Source: CALBPI01 sp038524795
GTDB taxonomy: Bacteria > Pseudomonadota > Gammaproteobacteria > Steroidobacterales > Woeseiaceae
Direction of reading: 5' to 3'
DNA length: 64,000 nt
NCBI GenBank assembly: GCA_038524795.1
Contig: JBCBIJ010000009.1
Coordinates: forward strand, 98,524 to 162,523
Positions within the stretch are counted from its first letter, which is position 1. Every line of letters begins with the position of its first letter. Below the pieces are notes generated by a model. The model searched no databases, was not told where the DNA came from, and saw nothing but the letters and a program-made list of their open reading frames with translations. Positions 8,107-17,220 of the stretch are shown here, in pieces. The position numbers were made by a program, and so were the translations under genes.

Positions 8107-8480
8107 CTGACGATTTCGACAAAAGACTGTTTGGCGAACTGACCGCCGACGATGCCGCGTTCCTGGAACGGCTCGAGGAAGACCGTGGCCTCTATTCGCA
8201 GATGGCCGATGCGTTTGCGGGCCCCATGCGCTACTGGACCGTGTTCGCTTTTGTATTGAGCCTCGCGTTCTTCGTCGGCGCCATCTACGCGCTTACCGAA
8301 CTTTGGGCAGGTCCACCGCTGCGCGAGAGTCTGCTCTGGCTCGCTATGTTTGGCTGGCTCGTTTTGGCCGTTGCTATGATCAAAATCTGGTTCTGGATGC
8401 GATTGAACCAGATCACGCTGTTGCGCGAGCTCAAGAAGATTGAGCTACAGGTCTCACGGCTATCGACGCACGGCAGCTGA
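8103..8480 (+). CDS. DUF6768-family membrane protein, putative sigma-factor modulator
   Basis: A 125-residue protein with an acidic N-terminal cytoplasmic part (DKRLFGELTADDAAFLERL), two membrane segments (about 42-62 and 75-98) and a basic, helical C-terminal stretch (LRELKKIELQVSRL). The layout matches DUF6768 proteins that sit directly behind ECF sigma genes. AAGGAG lies ahead of the ATG, and it overlaps the sigma gene by four bases. It lacks a recognisable zinc-binding anti-sigma (HxxxCxxC) motif, so if it regulates the sigma factor the mechanism differs from ZAS proteins. Role inferred from context only. Confidence 0.75.
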   Translation: MTDDFDKRLFGELTADDAAFLERLEEDRGLYSQMADAFAGPMRYWTVFAFVLSLAFFVGAIYALTELWAGPPLRESLLWLAMFGWLVLAVAMIKIWFWMRLNQITLLRELKKIELQVSRLSTHGS

Positions 8481-8481
8481 C

Positions 8482-10338
8482 TCAGTTTGCGAACCGCGGA
8501 TAACGCGCGGCGACCAGCGCCTGAAAACGGGGGTCGCCGCGCAGCGGGTTCCAGGACGGCTCAAACGGCAGATAGCACAATCCAAACTCGCCCTTTTCGT
8601 TGGCGAGTTCCAACCAGCGCATCGCCTCATCGTGATCACCGAGCGCGCCATAGGTCATCGCAAGATGGGACTCCGCGATGCGCGTTGAGCCCGCCAGCGT
8701 CTCATCAAGAATCGCGCGGGCACGATCTGTCTGACCCTCACGTGCCAACATCATGGCGAACAGCAGCCGCGTGCGCGGTCGCGCCCCAGGCGCCTCGGCC
8801 AGCGGCTGCAGCAAGGCAATGCCTTCCTCGGCTTGTCCCAGTCGGGATAGTTGCACGGCAATCACAATTTTCGAGAACGTGTAGTCCGGTGCGATCTCAA
8901 CAATCTGCCTTGCAAGATCCAGCGATCGCTCGTAGGCGGAGAAACTACTGTAGTGACCCGATGCGATTGACATTTCCCTGACACTACCGGGATATAGTCT
9001 CAACAGGCGCTCGATGTAAGCGAACGCGGCGTCGCGCCTGCCCGTGAGCATGTAGTAACGCACCACGCCCTGGTGTCGAAGGTCCGGGTCAGCCGCCAAT
9101 GCGCGCTCAAAGGCGGCTTCAGCGAGCGTCATGTCGGCCTGCACGCAGGCGTAGTGGTCACCCAGGGACGCCTGCGCCATTGCATTATTAGGGTCGAGCG
9201 TGACCGCACGCAGCAGGGCGTCGCGCGTACCCTTATGCGCCTCCTCGGGTGATATGAACCCCTGATGCGAGCCCGCGTAGGTGTACATATCACCGAGTCG
9301 GACCCAGGCATCCGTAAAACTCGGATCGATTTGCGTCGCCTGTCGCATGTACTCGAGGCCAAGCGCCATGCGATCCGGTTCGTTGTAGGCGTACTCGTGC
9401 AAGCCCAGGGAATACAGGCGATAGGCTTCGAGGTTATCCGTTGGCGCTACGATCAGTCGGGCCTGTGCCGTCCCCAGCGAGAGATCCACGGCCGGCACCA
9501 CGGTCGGCAGATCCTCCGCGACGGCGCGCAACAGCGCCTCACGCAATGCCAGCGTGCCTGCCTCGGCCGGCTGCAATGACCGTTCGACAGCGGGCGCAGA
9601 CCCGACGCGATCGGAGATTCTGAGCCTGGCCTGCAGCGCGCCAGCCTCATCGGCAATGGTGGTCTCGACAATGACATCAGCCAGGTCTTCACCGTTTGCC
9701 ACGCGGTAGCTTGCGGCAGGATCGAGGACTCGAAGTCCTTCGACATCGGTCAGCATCGTGCGCAGCTCCCCCGTCAGGGCATATGCGGTGGCCGCGAGGC
9801 TCGCATCTGACGCAACGGGCAACACGGCGAGTCGTGGCGGCCCAACCGCGGCATCGACACCACCCGTTTGTCGAGAATCCGCAAGGATCATCATCACCGC
9901 GACCACAAACAGTGCGCTAGCCGCAGCCAATAGGCGACCGGCGCCCGTGGGGCGCGGTAGCGCCGGCTCGCTGTCGTTTACAGGCTCATCGGCGGCAAAG
10001 CGCGGCGCCTGCGTGAGGCGATACCCGATCTTCGGCACAGTCTCGATGAGTTTCTCGCCGCCGCTGTTATCGCCCAGCGCGCGCCGCAGCAGTGACATGG
10101 CGTTGGAAAGCGACTGGTCACCACCGGGTGCGTTCGGCCAGATTGCGTCAATGAGCGCGTCTCGGCGCCGCACGGCACCGGGCTGCATGGCCAGCGCAAT
10201 CAGCAGCGCCATGACTCGCGGCTCAACCGTATTGGTCGCGCTTTCGTGTCGGATCGTGCGTGCGACGGGATCGACGTTGCGTCCACCGATCGTGAACGGT
10301 CGATCCCATTCGGCCGGCCACATGCTGACGTTCGACAT
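8482..10338 (-). CDS. CadC/ToxR-type membrane transcriptional regulator with TPR domain
   Basis: A 618-residue one-component regulator. Residues 14-110 form an OmpR/CadC-type winged helix (VEPRVMALLIALAMQPGAV, ALIDAIWP, QSLSNAMSLLRRALGD, LIETVPKIGYRL). One membrane helix follows at about 135-153. The periplasmic part begins with a beta-rich segment (about 165-300) and ends in tetratricopeptide repeats (about 310-600). Such proteins bind DNA while anchored in the membrane and respond to periplasmic cues. It is divergent from a 634-residue secreted protein, whose promoter region contains a palindrome, so that gene is the likeliest target. Confidence 0.88.
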   Translation of the reverse strand: MSNVSMWPAEWDRPFTIGGRNVDPVARTIRHESATNTVEPRVMALLIALAMQPGAVRRRDALIDAIWPNAPGGDQSLSNAMSLLRRALGDNSGGEKLIETVPKIGYRLTQAPRFAADEPVNDSEPALPRPTGAGRLLAAASALFVVAVMMILADSRQTGGVDAAVGPPRLAVLPVASDASLAATAYALTGELRTMLTDVEGLRVLDPAASYRVANGEDLADVIVETTIADEAGALQARLRISDRVGSAPAVERSLQPAEAGTLALREALLRAVAEDLPTVVPAVDLSLGTAQARLIVAPTDNLEAYRLYSLGLHEYAYNEPDRMALGLEYMRQATQIDPSFTDAWVRLGDMYTYAGSHQGFISPEEAHKGTRDALLRAVTLDPNNAMAQASLGDHYACVQADMTLAEAAFERALAADPDLRHQGVVRYYMLTGRRDAAFAYIERLLRLYPGSVREMSIASGHYSSFSAYERSLDLARQIVEIAPDYTFSKIVIAVQLSRLGQAEEGIALLQPLAEAPGARPRTRLLFAMMLAREGQTDRARAILDETLAGSTRIAESHLAMTYGALGDHDEAMRWLELANEKGEFGLCYLPFEPSWNPLRGDPRFQALVAARYPRFAN

Positions 10339-10419
10339 AGAGGGGCTTGGTCCGTGCTTCGAATGTTCCAGCGCCCGGTCGCGTTTGGGCGAGCGGATAT
10401 CAATCTTAAAGTCCGTTGA

Positions 10420-10432
10420 GCTGAACTTCAGC
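10420..10432. promoter_or_regulatory. 13-bp inverted repeat, candidate operator
   Basis: GCTGAA-C-TTCAGC is a perfect palindrome (6+1+6) centred in the 161-bp gap between the CadC-type regulator and the secreted-protein gene. A related pair, CTTAAAG (10405-10411) and CTTAAGG (10437-10443), flanks it. The position would suit control of either gene. There is no experimental or comparative support in this window. Confidence 0.3.
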
Positions 10433-10499
10433 CTTTCTTAAGGACCGAGGTGCATCTTGCGCCGCAGGCTGAGCCTGTCCAAACGAGGAGGCACACAAG

Positions 10500-12404
10500 A
10501 TGATTAGACAAAACTTAGAACCCGTGCGGCAGCTCCGTCGCGTCGCCGGCACCTGCGCACTCGCCCTCGCGTTGTCGATGTCGGTTCAGGCGGAGCCTCA
10601 ATTCTCGATCGCGGACCGGGGCTCGGTCCGTTTGGGGGACGACAACACGCTGTTGGTCGACTACGCCGTCTCAATCACAGCAGGTGCTGAGGACCTGACG
10701 GCGGTCACGGTGACCGTGCGGTCCAGCTCGGAGGCCACGGTTGTGACGGACGCGAGCCTGACGTTTGGCGATGTGGCCGCCGGTAGCACGGCGATCAGCC
10801 AGGACACGTTCACGATTAGGCACGACCTCACGCAAGCTTACGATCTGTCGGTCATCGACTACGTCATCGATGATGACGACACTGAGATCGAGATCGACGT
10901 CACCGTTAACGACGACAATACGACAGCCGAGAGCCTGTCCAGCGACGGTGGCGCACTAGACCTGATCACGACGGGCAACGCCGCCATCACCGTGTCCGTA
11001 CCAGAATTCGCTGTGCTCGAAGACACTGCGTTTAGCGCAACGGAAATCACGAGTCTGACCGGCTTACCTGAGGGCATCGAATTGGTTACGGGCGCACGGC
11101 TCGGGCCCGCGGGCGAGCGATTCACGCAACCCGTGACCCTGAATTTCACCATCACCGGTCAGCGCACACCGGGCACCGCACTGGCTGCGTTCATCGTCGA
11201 CGAAGACGGCGGTAACCTGCGCTGGTTCCCGGTCGTCGCCACCGACCCGGGTGCGGGCATCGTTGAAAGCGCACGCTTCGGCGAGCGCGTGTCTGTGGCG
11301 ACGTTTGGCTTTTCCGACGTCGGGCTCGTCGAGGTCACCGAGGCCGCCATCGAGTTTCTCAATGAACTCGCAGACGACGCCGATTCGATCAACCTCGATG
11401 CGCTCAGCACGATTCTCGAGTTCGCCCTTGGCGAGGGCATCGAGAACGAAGAGGATCTTGCCAAAGACAATCTTGAGACTCTGGTCCGCAATGCACGCAG
11501 TGGACGTGAGTCGGCCATCGAGGGGTTCACCAACCGCGACGTCATGGCGCCCGGCATGATCGACGAGTTTCGAGATCTGGTCCTGCGCTCGCTGATTACC
11601 GAGCAGCTGGCCGAGTCACTCAGCCTCACGACTCGTGGCGAAACCATCGTCGTCTATGACGCACTCGTGAATCTCTCGGCAGCCTACGTTGCGGGGCTTC
11701 ACCTGCGCTGCTTCGCCGACCCGTCGGGCATCGACGACGTACTGCCCGAAGCGCAGAAACCCGCGCTGCTGGCCGTCAACATCGCGCTCCTGGCTGGTGT
11801 ACCGGGCCCGTCATTCCAGGAGATTGCAGGCTTCGCTGCAAGAACTGATACCTGCTACGCGCAGGAGATTCTCGATCCCTATTTTGAGAGCTTGAATACC
11901 GACGACGATTTCTTCCTCGGCACAGCAACCAACGTCGTGCGCGTCGAAGTCGACGTTGCCAGCGAGGAAAGGGAAGTCATAACCTCGGAGCCCTTCGAGA
12001 CCACCCTGCGCTTCTTCGGCCCGTCGCTGATCTCCACAACGCCGCTGCGGATCGGATTCGATCGGGTCGAGGGACCGCTACTCACCGGGGGCACCGTAAC
12101 GGCCGAACTCCTCTTCAACCCACCTAACATCGCTGGACGCACGGCCTTGTTAAACGTTGCGACGTTCCAGCGCGTCGATTTCGTGGGCGGCGACGGCGAC
12201 GAGCCCGGGTTTCAGGAGAATGACGACAGCTTCTTTGGTGAAGTCACGATCTCGCCGAATTCATTCCTGTTCGACCTGGATATCGTGACGAGGACACGAC
12301 TCGACCCTGTCGGCCCCAACGAGGGTTTCAACCGAACGGTCACCGGTGACTTCACAGGTGCACGCGCATTTACGCCGCTCGGATTCGTTGACGAAGTCGA
12401 ATAG
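10500..12404 (+). CDS. Large secreted beta-rich protein of unknown function
   Basis: A 634-residue protein with a strong AGGAGG site before the ATG. A signal peptide covers about residues 1-31 (RRVAGTCALALALSMSVQAE). Residues 32-150 form a beta-sandwich-like module (FGDVAAGSTAISQDTFTIRHD) that resembles domains in other gammaproteobacterial exported proteins; an acidic stretch DDDDTEIEID follows. Residues 165-260 contain a second beta module (LGPAGERFTQPVTLNFTI). The middle (about 275-430) is helical. No membrane anchor, autotransporter barrel or sorting signal ends the chain, so it is probably periplasmic or released. No enzyme motif was recognised. Confidence 0.75.
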   Translation: MIRQNLEPVRQLRRVAGTCALALALSMSVQAEPQFSIADRGSVRLGDDNTLLVDYAVSITAGAEDLTAVTVTVRSSSEATVVTDASLTFGDVAAGSTAISQDTFTIRHDLTQAYDLSVIDYVIDDDDTEIEIDVTVNDDNTTAESLSSDGGALDLITTGNAAITVSVPEFAVLEDTAFSATEITSLTGLPEGIELVTGARLGPAGERFTQPVTLNFTITGQRTPGTALAAFIVDEDGGNLRWFPVVATDPGAGIVESARFGERVSVATFGFSDVGLVEVTEAAIEFLNELADDADSINLDALSTILEFALGEGIENEEDLAKDNLETLVRNARSGRESAIEGFTNRDVMAPGMIDEFRDLVLRSLITEQLAESLSLTTRGETIVVYDALVNLSAAYVAGLHLRCFADPSGIDDVLPEAQKPALLAVNIALLAGVPGPSFQEIAGFAARTDTCYAQEILDPYFESLNTDDDFFLGTATNVVRVEVDVASEEREVITSEPFETTLRFFGPSLISTTPLRIGFDRVEGPLLTGGTVTAELLFNPPNIAGRTALLNVATFQRVDFVGGDGDEPGFQENDDSFFGEVTISPNSFLFDLDIVTRTRLDPVGPNEGFNRTVTGDFTGARAFTPLGFVDEVE

Positions 12405-12557
12405 TCCGGTCTGGCCGGGCCGCTGCGCCTCCCGCACCTTACTGCCGCGGGCGGCGCGGTGGCCCATCGCCGGTCACCGCGTATCGCTCTGTGCTCGACG
12501 CCGCGCCCATATTTTGCGAGATTTGGGTGTGACATGCGTAGCGAGGGGGATCACGCG

Positions 12558-13103
12558 ATGCCGACACACCAACGACGCCTCGGCGCGCTTACCGGCGTCC
12601 TATTGCTCGCCGCCTGTGCGCAAACGCCTCCGGCGCCCACTGCCCAAACGTTGGCTGATGGACCTTGCAACTCGCCCGCCCACGCGGCCCTCGACTTCTG
12701 GATCGGCGACTGGACCGTGCGCTGGACGGGTGCTGATGGTGAGACACGGCAGGGCACCAACCGAATCGACCGCGACGCCTACGCCGGTTGCGTCGTCACC
12801 GAACGCTTCGACGGCCGCCCAGGGATTGGTCTTCAGGGTACGAGTGTGTCCGTCTACGACGTCGCGGCGCGCACCTGGCGCCAGACCTGGGTCGACAACC
12901 AGGGCGGTTACATCGCGCTCGTGGGCGGCCCCAAGCCCGACGGAACCTTCTCATTGCACACTGCGTTCGCACCCGATCAGCCGCGGTTTCGCATGACCTG
13001 GAGCGACATCCGGGACGACAGCTTCACCTGGCGCTGGCAGCGCCAGCAGGCTGGCATGAACGACTGGGAAGACCGCTGGGTGATCTACTACTCGCGACGC
13101 TAG
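12558..13103 (+). CDS. DUF1579-like lipoprotein
   Basis: A 181-residue predicted lipoprotein. The signal sequence ends in a lipobox (VLLLAACA; acylated Cys near residue 18). The mature part is a lipocalin-like beta barrel with the hallmark LDFWIGDWTVRWTG, then DAYAGCVVTERFDG and repeated Trp-rich strands (TWRQTWVDNQGGYIALVGG), as in DUF1579-like proteins. The ligand is unknown. I chose the ATG at 12558 because GAGGGG lies about eight bases upstream; an in-frame ATG at 12534 is possible. The 153-bp gap before it is GC-rich and shows no clear element. Confidence 0.75.
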   Translation: MPTHQRRLGALTGVLLLAACAQTPPAPTAQTLADGPCNSPAHAALDFWIGDWTVRWTGADGETRQGTNRIDRDAYAGCVVTERFDGRPGIGLQGTSVSVYDVAARTWRQTWVDNQGGYIALVGGPKPDGTFSLHTAFAPDQPRFRMTWSDIRDDSFTWRWQRQQAGMNDWEDRWVIYYSRR

Positions 13104-13111
13104 CGCCACAA

Positions 13112-13144
13112 AAAAAGCGCGACCAACCAGAGTCAGCCGCGCTT
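13112..13144 (-). terminator. Rho-independent terminator of the metalloprotease gene
   Basis: On the minus strand AAGCGCG (plus 13138-13144) pairs with CGCGCTT (13115-13121) around a 16-base loop and is followed by a run of seven T. It lies 20 bases after the protease stop codon. On the plus strand the same stem lacks a long T run, so termination of the converging lipoprotein transcript there would be weaker. Confidence 0.75.
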
Positions 13145-13163
13145 CGTTTCACTGAGGCCGCAC

Positions 13164-15698
13164 TCAGGCGTCTTCGTCGAGCGCGCGCTCGATGATCAAC
13201 TTGAGGTGCGCAACGTGCGCCTTGGTCGACAGGTCGGCACCGCGCTTACGTGAGATCGAGTCGTCGATTTCGCCCAGCAGGTAGACCGCCATAGACCGCG
13301 TCAGACTGTCGTAACCACCGTCACCCTTAACCACCGTTGCCAGTCGGTTTACGTAATCGACCTGCAGATTCTGGCGAACGGTGTTCACGTTGCCACGCGC
13401 GTCCGCCGCGAAGATCGCATCCGTGAGCGAGGCCATGGCTTCGCCCAACGAGTACTCGTTGCCGTAGAGCGCAGAGTCACTAAGACGCTTCGTCACAGAC
13501 GGGTGCATCAGGTGGTTCAGTACTGAGGTTTGCACTGCCAGTATCGTGTCATGAATCTTCGGGTCTTCATTGCTGCCAAAGAAATTGAAGCCTCGACGCT
13601 GCTGCGCCAAGTAGCGATAAGCGCCCGATGCGGGATCGAGTACGTCCGGCGCGAACACCTGGTCGGTGAGCACTTGCATGGCGCGGCGCTGCGTGCCGGC
13701 GTCGATCACCGTATAGGCCTCACCACCCCCAGGCTGGCCCACCATCGCCCGATTGACCTGCACGCCACCGACGTAGCGCGATACGACCGACGCTGAGCGC
13801 GCCCAGCTGCGCATGAGTGTCGCGAACACGTCGTGCGTTTCCTGGTAGGACTCACCCGGCGACGGCAGCGTTTGGGGCAGCTTCTCAAGTGCATCGCCAA
13901 TCTGCGTCATACGCGTCGACGCATAACCAATGGCATCGCTCGACATGTCGTAGATGTTGACCCGCGGATCGATGGCCTTGCCCGCCGAGCGCATGTCGTC
14001 GGCATCGTTGCCGAAGGCAAGCTCAGGTTCCGTCGAACGCGCCAGATGCGCATCGCGGACTTCGGGGTCATCCATCTCGGGTGCGTAGCCGAACTGAATC
14101 GCCCAATCGTCATAGGGGCCGGGTGCGATTGTGTAGAACAGTGTTTGCTTCGTGCCCTTGGGCGCAAAGTTCACGGCGGGGTAGTCCATGACTGAACCCG
14201 CAAGCACCGTGTCAACCACGTCGCCGTCAAACACTTCGTCGGCACCCAACAATTGCGTGGCCTTCATGTTGTGGTTAAGACCCAGCGTGTGTCCGATCTC
14301 GTGCAGGATCAGGTAGTACATGCTGTCGCGTACCAGCTGCTCTTCCATCGGACCGGAAAAATCCCCCGAAGCCGCCGCGATGGCGCGCGCCGTGCTGGTC
14401 TCGGCGCGCAGGCCGTCGGCCAGCGTGCAGAACTCGAGGCCGTGCAGGTGCTCCACTGGCGAGGCAAACAGCGTCGACGCATCACTCAACAGGTGACGGG
14501 CGAAGCTGTAGCGGTTCAGGAACGAGTACTCGAGCATGATGTCCGCGCCAAGAATCTGACCCGTGTAGGGGTTCGTAAAACTCGGCCCGTAACCCCCGAA
14601 CGGTGGGTTTGGTGACGATGTCCAGCGCAATACGTTGTAACGGATGTCGCCCGCATCCCAGTCGGCATCGTCAGGTTGCACCTTGACGGCAACAGCATTC
14701 GAGAAGCCCGCCTTCTCAAACGACAAGTTCCACTGCAGCGCCGCGTCGCGGATCATGTCGCGGTATTCGAGAGGCGTCGTATTCTCGATCCAGAAGGTGA
14801 TGGGTTCAACGGGGTCCGACACGGCTGCCGACGGGTCTTTCTTGACGAGATTCCAGCGTGCTATGGGGTCGCGGTACGGCGTGGCGCTGAACGACGTCAG
14901 GTCGGTCACGTAGTCCGTAAAGAAACCCACGCGCGGATCGTCAAAGCGTGGTGCGAAATCGTTGTCGGGCATCGCAATGAGGCTGTGCACGACGCGCACC
15001 GCGACGTGGCGCGGGTCGGTGATGTCACCGCCCGTGCGGCCCACAGGCGCACCGTTCGAATACACGTACTCAGACTCGATGTCCGTGTTCTGCGGGTAGC
15101 TGCGCGTCGCCGTAATGCGGCTCGCGCTATCCGACAGGCTGCCCAGCTTGAACGCCTTGGGGTCGGCGTCCGGGTTCGGTGACGGCTTGACCTGCAGCAT
15201 GGCCTCGGTCTTGAAGAGCTTGTCGCCGCTGATCAGCAGTGCGCCCGTCTCCTCGTCTTCGGCAAGAATACTCTCGGTGGCGAGGATCGCATCGCTGATG
15301 TTGGCCGTCGCCGCCCTGGCAATCGCGTTGTCGGCATCAAAGTAGTAACGCGTGTTGTGCGCCACAACCTGAATGGTGTCGTAGAAGCGACGGAAAGTGA
15401 TGACCTGGTTGGCCAGGTAGGCGCCCCGAAAGTAGCCTGTCTGCACCACCCCATCGGTCGCCTGAGCGAAGTAGATCATCTCGCTGTCCAGCCGGTCCGC
15501 TTCAAGCATCAATTTGATGCCGCCGGACTTCTCGTCGCGGAATACGGTGATAAAGCCGTCCTGGCGGGTGTGGTCTTCGGTGAGATCGGCAATCGTCTTC
15601 GGCTTGTCGCCGTTTTCCTTATCGCCGTCTTCTGCAATCGCCGTGGCGGCAAGCAACATAAAGAGCGCCGCCAGGAGCCAATTCCTGGGATTAGTCAT
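13164..15698 (-). CDS. Secreted zinc metalloprotease, DUF5117/DUF4953 type
   Basis: An 844-residue exported protein (signal peptide ending ATAIA near residue 22). An N-terminal DUF5117-like region (about 40-230) precedes the catalytic domain. The metzincin zinc motif is HEIGHTLGLNH (His466, Glu467, His470, His476), followed by a Met-turn SVMDYP with Met504. A helical C-terminal domain completes the family pattern. Members occur as large periplasmic or outer-membrane-associated zinc-dependent hydrolases of unknown substrate. AGGA stands eight bases before the ATG. It is monocistronic with its own terminator. All expected metal ligands are present, so it should be active. Confidence 0.9.
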   Translation of the reverse strand: MTNPRNWLLAALFMLLAATAIAEDGDKENGDKPKTIADLTEDHTRQDGFITVFRDEKSGGIKLMLEADRLDSEMIYFAQATDGVVQTGYFRGAYLANQVITFRRFYDTIQVVAHNTRYYFDADNAIARAATANISDAILATESILAEDEETGALLISGDKLFKTEAMLQVKPSPNPDADPKAFKLGSLSDSASRITATRSYPQNTDIESEYVYSNGAPVGRTGGDITDPRHVAVRVVHSLIAMPDNDFAPRFDDPRVGFFTDYVTDLTSFSATPYRDPIARWNLVKKDPSAAVSDPVEPITFWIENTTPLEYRDMIRDAALQWNLSFEKAGFSNAVAVKVQPDDADWDAGDIRYNVLRWTSSPNPPFGGYGPSFTNPYTGQILGADIMLEYSFLNRYSFARHLLSDASTLFASPVEHLHGLEFCTLADGLRAETSTARAIAAASGDFSGPMEEQLVRDSMYYLILHEIGHTLGLNHNMKATQLLGADEVFDGDVVDTVLAGSVMDYPAVNFAPKGTKQTLFYTIAPGPYDDWAIQFGYAPEMDDPEVRDAHLARSTEPELAFGNDADDMRSAGKAIDPRVNIYDMSSDAIGYASTRMTQIGDALEKLPQTLPSPGESYQETHDVFATLMRSWARSASVVSRYVGGVQVNRAMVGQPGGGEAYTVIDAGTQRRAMQVLTDQVFAPDVLDPASGAYRYLAQQRRGFNFFGSNEDPKIHDTILAVQTSVLNHLMHPSVTKRLSDSALYGNEYSLGEAMASLTDAIFAADARGNVNTVRQNLQVDYVNRLATVVKGDGGYDSLTRSMAVYLLGEIDDSISRKRGADLSTKAHVAHLKLIIERALDEDA

Positions 15699-15788
15699 GG
15701 GTGAGTCCTATCTTGCGGCGGGCGACGAGCGCCCGCGTTCTTCTGTCGAGAGCGCCGACCAACGAGCACGGCTGCGTCTCGTCTAAGC

Positions 15789-16109
15789 TCAGTCGCGAAG
15801 CTTGGAGGCGTCGAACAGCGTCACTATTCGCTGCGCGAACATGAGGTCGCCGTCGATCTTGAGCTTGCCCGTCATGAACGCGGTCATGCCGTCGAGCTGT
15901 CCAGAGAGCATCGACACAAGGTCGTCATCAGCCATGGTGACCGCGACCGTGTAGTCGCTGGCGGTGCCCTCGTGAACCGCCGCTGTGCCATCTTTGACGG
16001 TGACGTGGCGCGGTGTGGACGTGTTGAACTGGATGGTCGCATTGACGCCAGCGGCGCTCGTTGCATTAAGCGCATCGGGCAGACGTGAGAACAGATCGTC
16101 GAGATTCAT
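15789..16109 (-). CDS. SCP2 sterol-carrier-domain protein
   Basis: A 106-residue single-domain protein of the SCP2 fold, a hydrophobic-cavity lipid-binding module. Typical features are NATIQFNTSTPRHVTVKDG, the DYTVAVTMADDDLVSMLSGQ strand-turn, and MTGKLKIDGDLMFAQRIVTLF near the end. The family binds lipids or acyl-CoA; the ligand here is unknown. The start at 16109 is chosen over a longer frame because GGAG precedes it and the domain begins at once. It is flanked by the metalloprotease (same strand, 90 bases upstream of that gene's start) and a divergent NERD-like gene. Confidence 0.85.
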   Translation of the reverse strand: MNLDDLFSRLPDALNATSAAGVNATIQFNTSTPRHVTVKDGTAAVHEGTASDYTVAVTMADDDLVSMLSGQLDGMTAFMTGKLKIDGDLMFAQRIVTLFDASKLRD

Positions 16110-16262
16110 CGGGGCTCCGATTCTTGGGCGGCCCCGAAGCGTAACGCAGGACGACAGCAAAATCTCGCCCCAGAACCCGCGCCAGGCCGGCCGTCTGTGA
16201 CTGTCGTCACGCCAAAACCTTCGCCGGCACGCTAACTTGGCGGTCTTCCCCTGGAGCGCCCA

Positions 16263-17213
16263 ATGCCCGACTTTGCCCAGCTCGGCCCACCCGCCTTCGC
16301 GGCCACCGCGGCTGTCGCCGTGGCGCTGGCTGGCGAATGCTGCGTGGGGGTGGCGTGGCTCGCGGCGCGTCTGCCCTGGGGGCGCAAGGCCGAGCGACCC
16401 CTGCTGCGGGAGCCGGGTAACCGGTTTGTCCGCGCGCGTCGCCGGGCCCTGGCAGAAGCACTGGCCTGTGCCGCCGCCATCGTTGCCGGTCTGACGGCCG
16501 CGATCGTTGCCGCAATGCTCACCGGTCAGGAGGTCTGGCAGCCGGCTACGGCCGCCGTTATCGCCGCCGCACTGCTGTTCGGCCTGTCATTGCGCATGTT
16601 TCTTCTGCTGCGCCGCGCACGCAAACTTTCGCGTTACCGCGATACGCGGCGCCGGGTCGCGCAGGCACTGAGTGCCATCGGCGGCGAACACGACCGCGTC
16701 TTCCACGACGTCAACGACGGTAAAGGCACGGCAATCGATCACGTTCTCGTGGGCAACCAGGGTGCATTCGCCATCATCATCGCAGACGTCTCGCGTGCCC
16801 GCGGTGACGGTTTGCTGCGACGCAACGGCCGGCAACTTCGTCTGGGCGACGAGCTCCGGTACATCGACGAGGCTGCCGTGCAACGCCACATTTCCACGCT
16901 GCAGCACGAGCTGAGTAAACCGTTCGGCCGCGTGCTCGGAATACGCGGGGTGCTTTGCGTGCCGGGCTGGCGCATCGACGACAATCGCGGCGATGAGCTG
17001 CTCGTTGTCGGCGTCAGCGACGTGGTGATGCTGCAAGGCTGGCGCACGGCGCGCGACGCTTTCATGAACGACGATGTGCAAGCGCTGCACGTGATGCTCA
17101 GCGAACGGGAGTCAGGCCTGCCCGTACCGACGCGCCGCGCGGCTCCCATCGGCAAGATCGATCGTGAGGCACCACCATCGGCGGACGCCGTCGGGGCCGG
17201 CCGCGCCGCCTAG
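16263..17213 (+). CDS. Membrane-anchored NERD-like protein with altered active site
   Basis: A 316-residue protein with three hydrophobic segments in the first 115 residues, then a nuclease-related (NERD-like) domain at about 130-240. Diagnostic pattern: GGEHDRVFHDV, then AIDHVLVGNQGAFAI (157-171). In active relatives the strand after that continues with E-x-K (as in IETK); here residues 170-176 read AIIIADV, so the Glu and Lys are absent while Asp159 is kept. It may bind DNA or act structurally rather than cut. GGAG precedes the ATG. Assignment to NERD rests on motif recognition only. Confidence 0.65.
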   Translation: MPDFAQLGPPAFAATAAVAVALAGECCVGVAWLAARLPWGRKAERPLLREPGNRFVRARRRALAEALACAAAIVAGLTAAIVAAMLTGQEVWQPATAAVIAAALLFGLSLRMFLLLRRARKLSRYRDTRRRVAQALSAIGGEHDRVFHDVNDGKGTAIDHVLVGNQGAFAIIIADVSRARGDGLLRRNGRQLRLGDELRYIDEAAVQRHISTLQHELSKPFGRVLGIRGVLCVPGWRIDDNRGDELLVVGVSDVVMLQGWRTARDAFMNDDVQALHVMLSERESGLPVPTRRAAPIGKIDREAPPSADAVGAGRAA

Positions 17214-17220
17214 AACCGCG

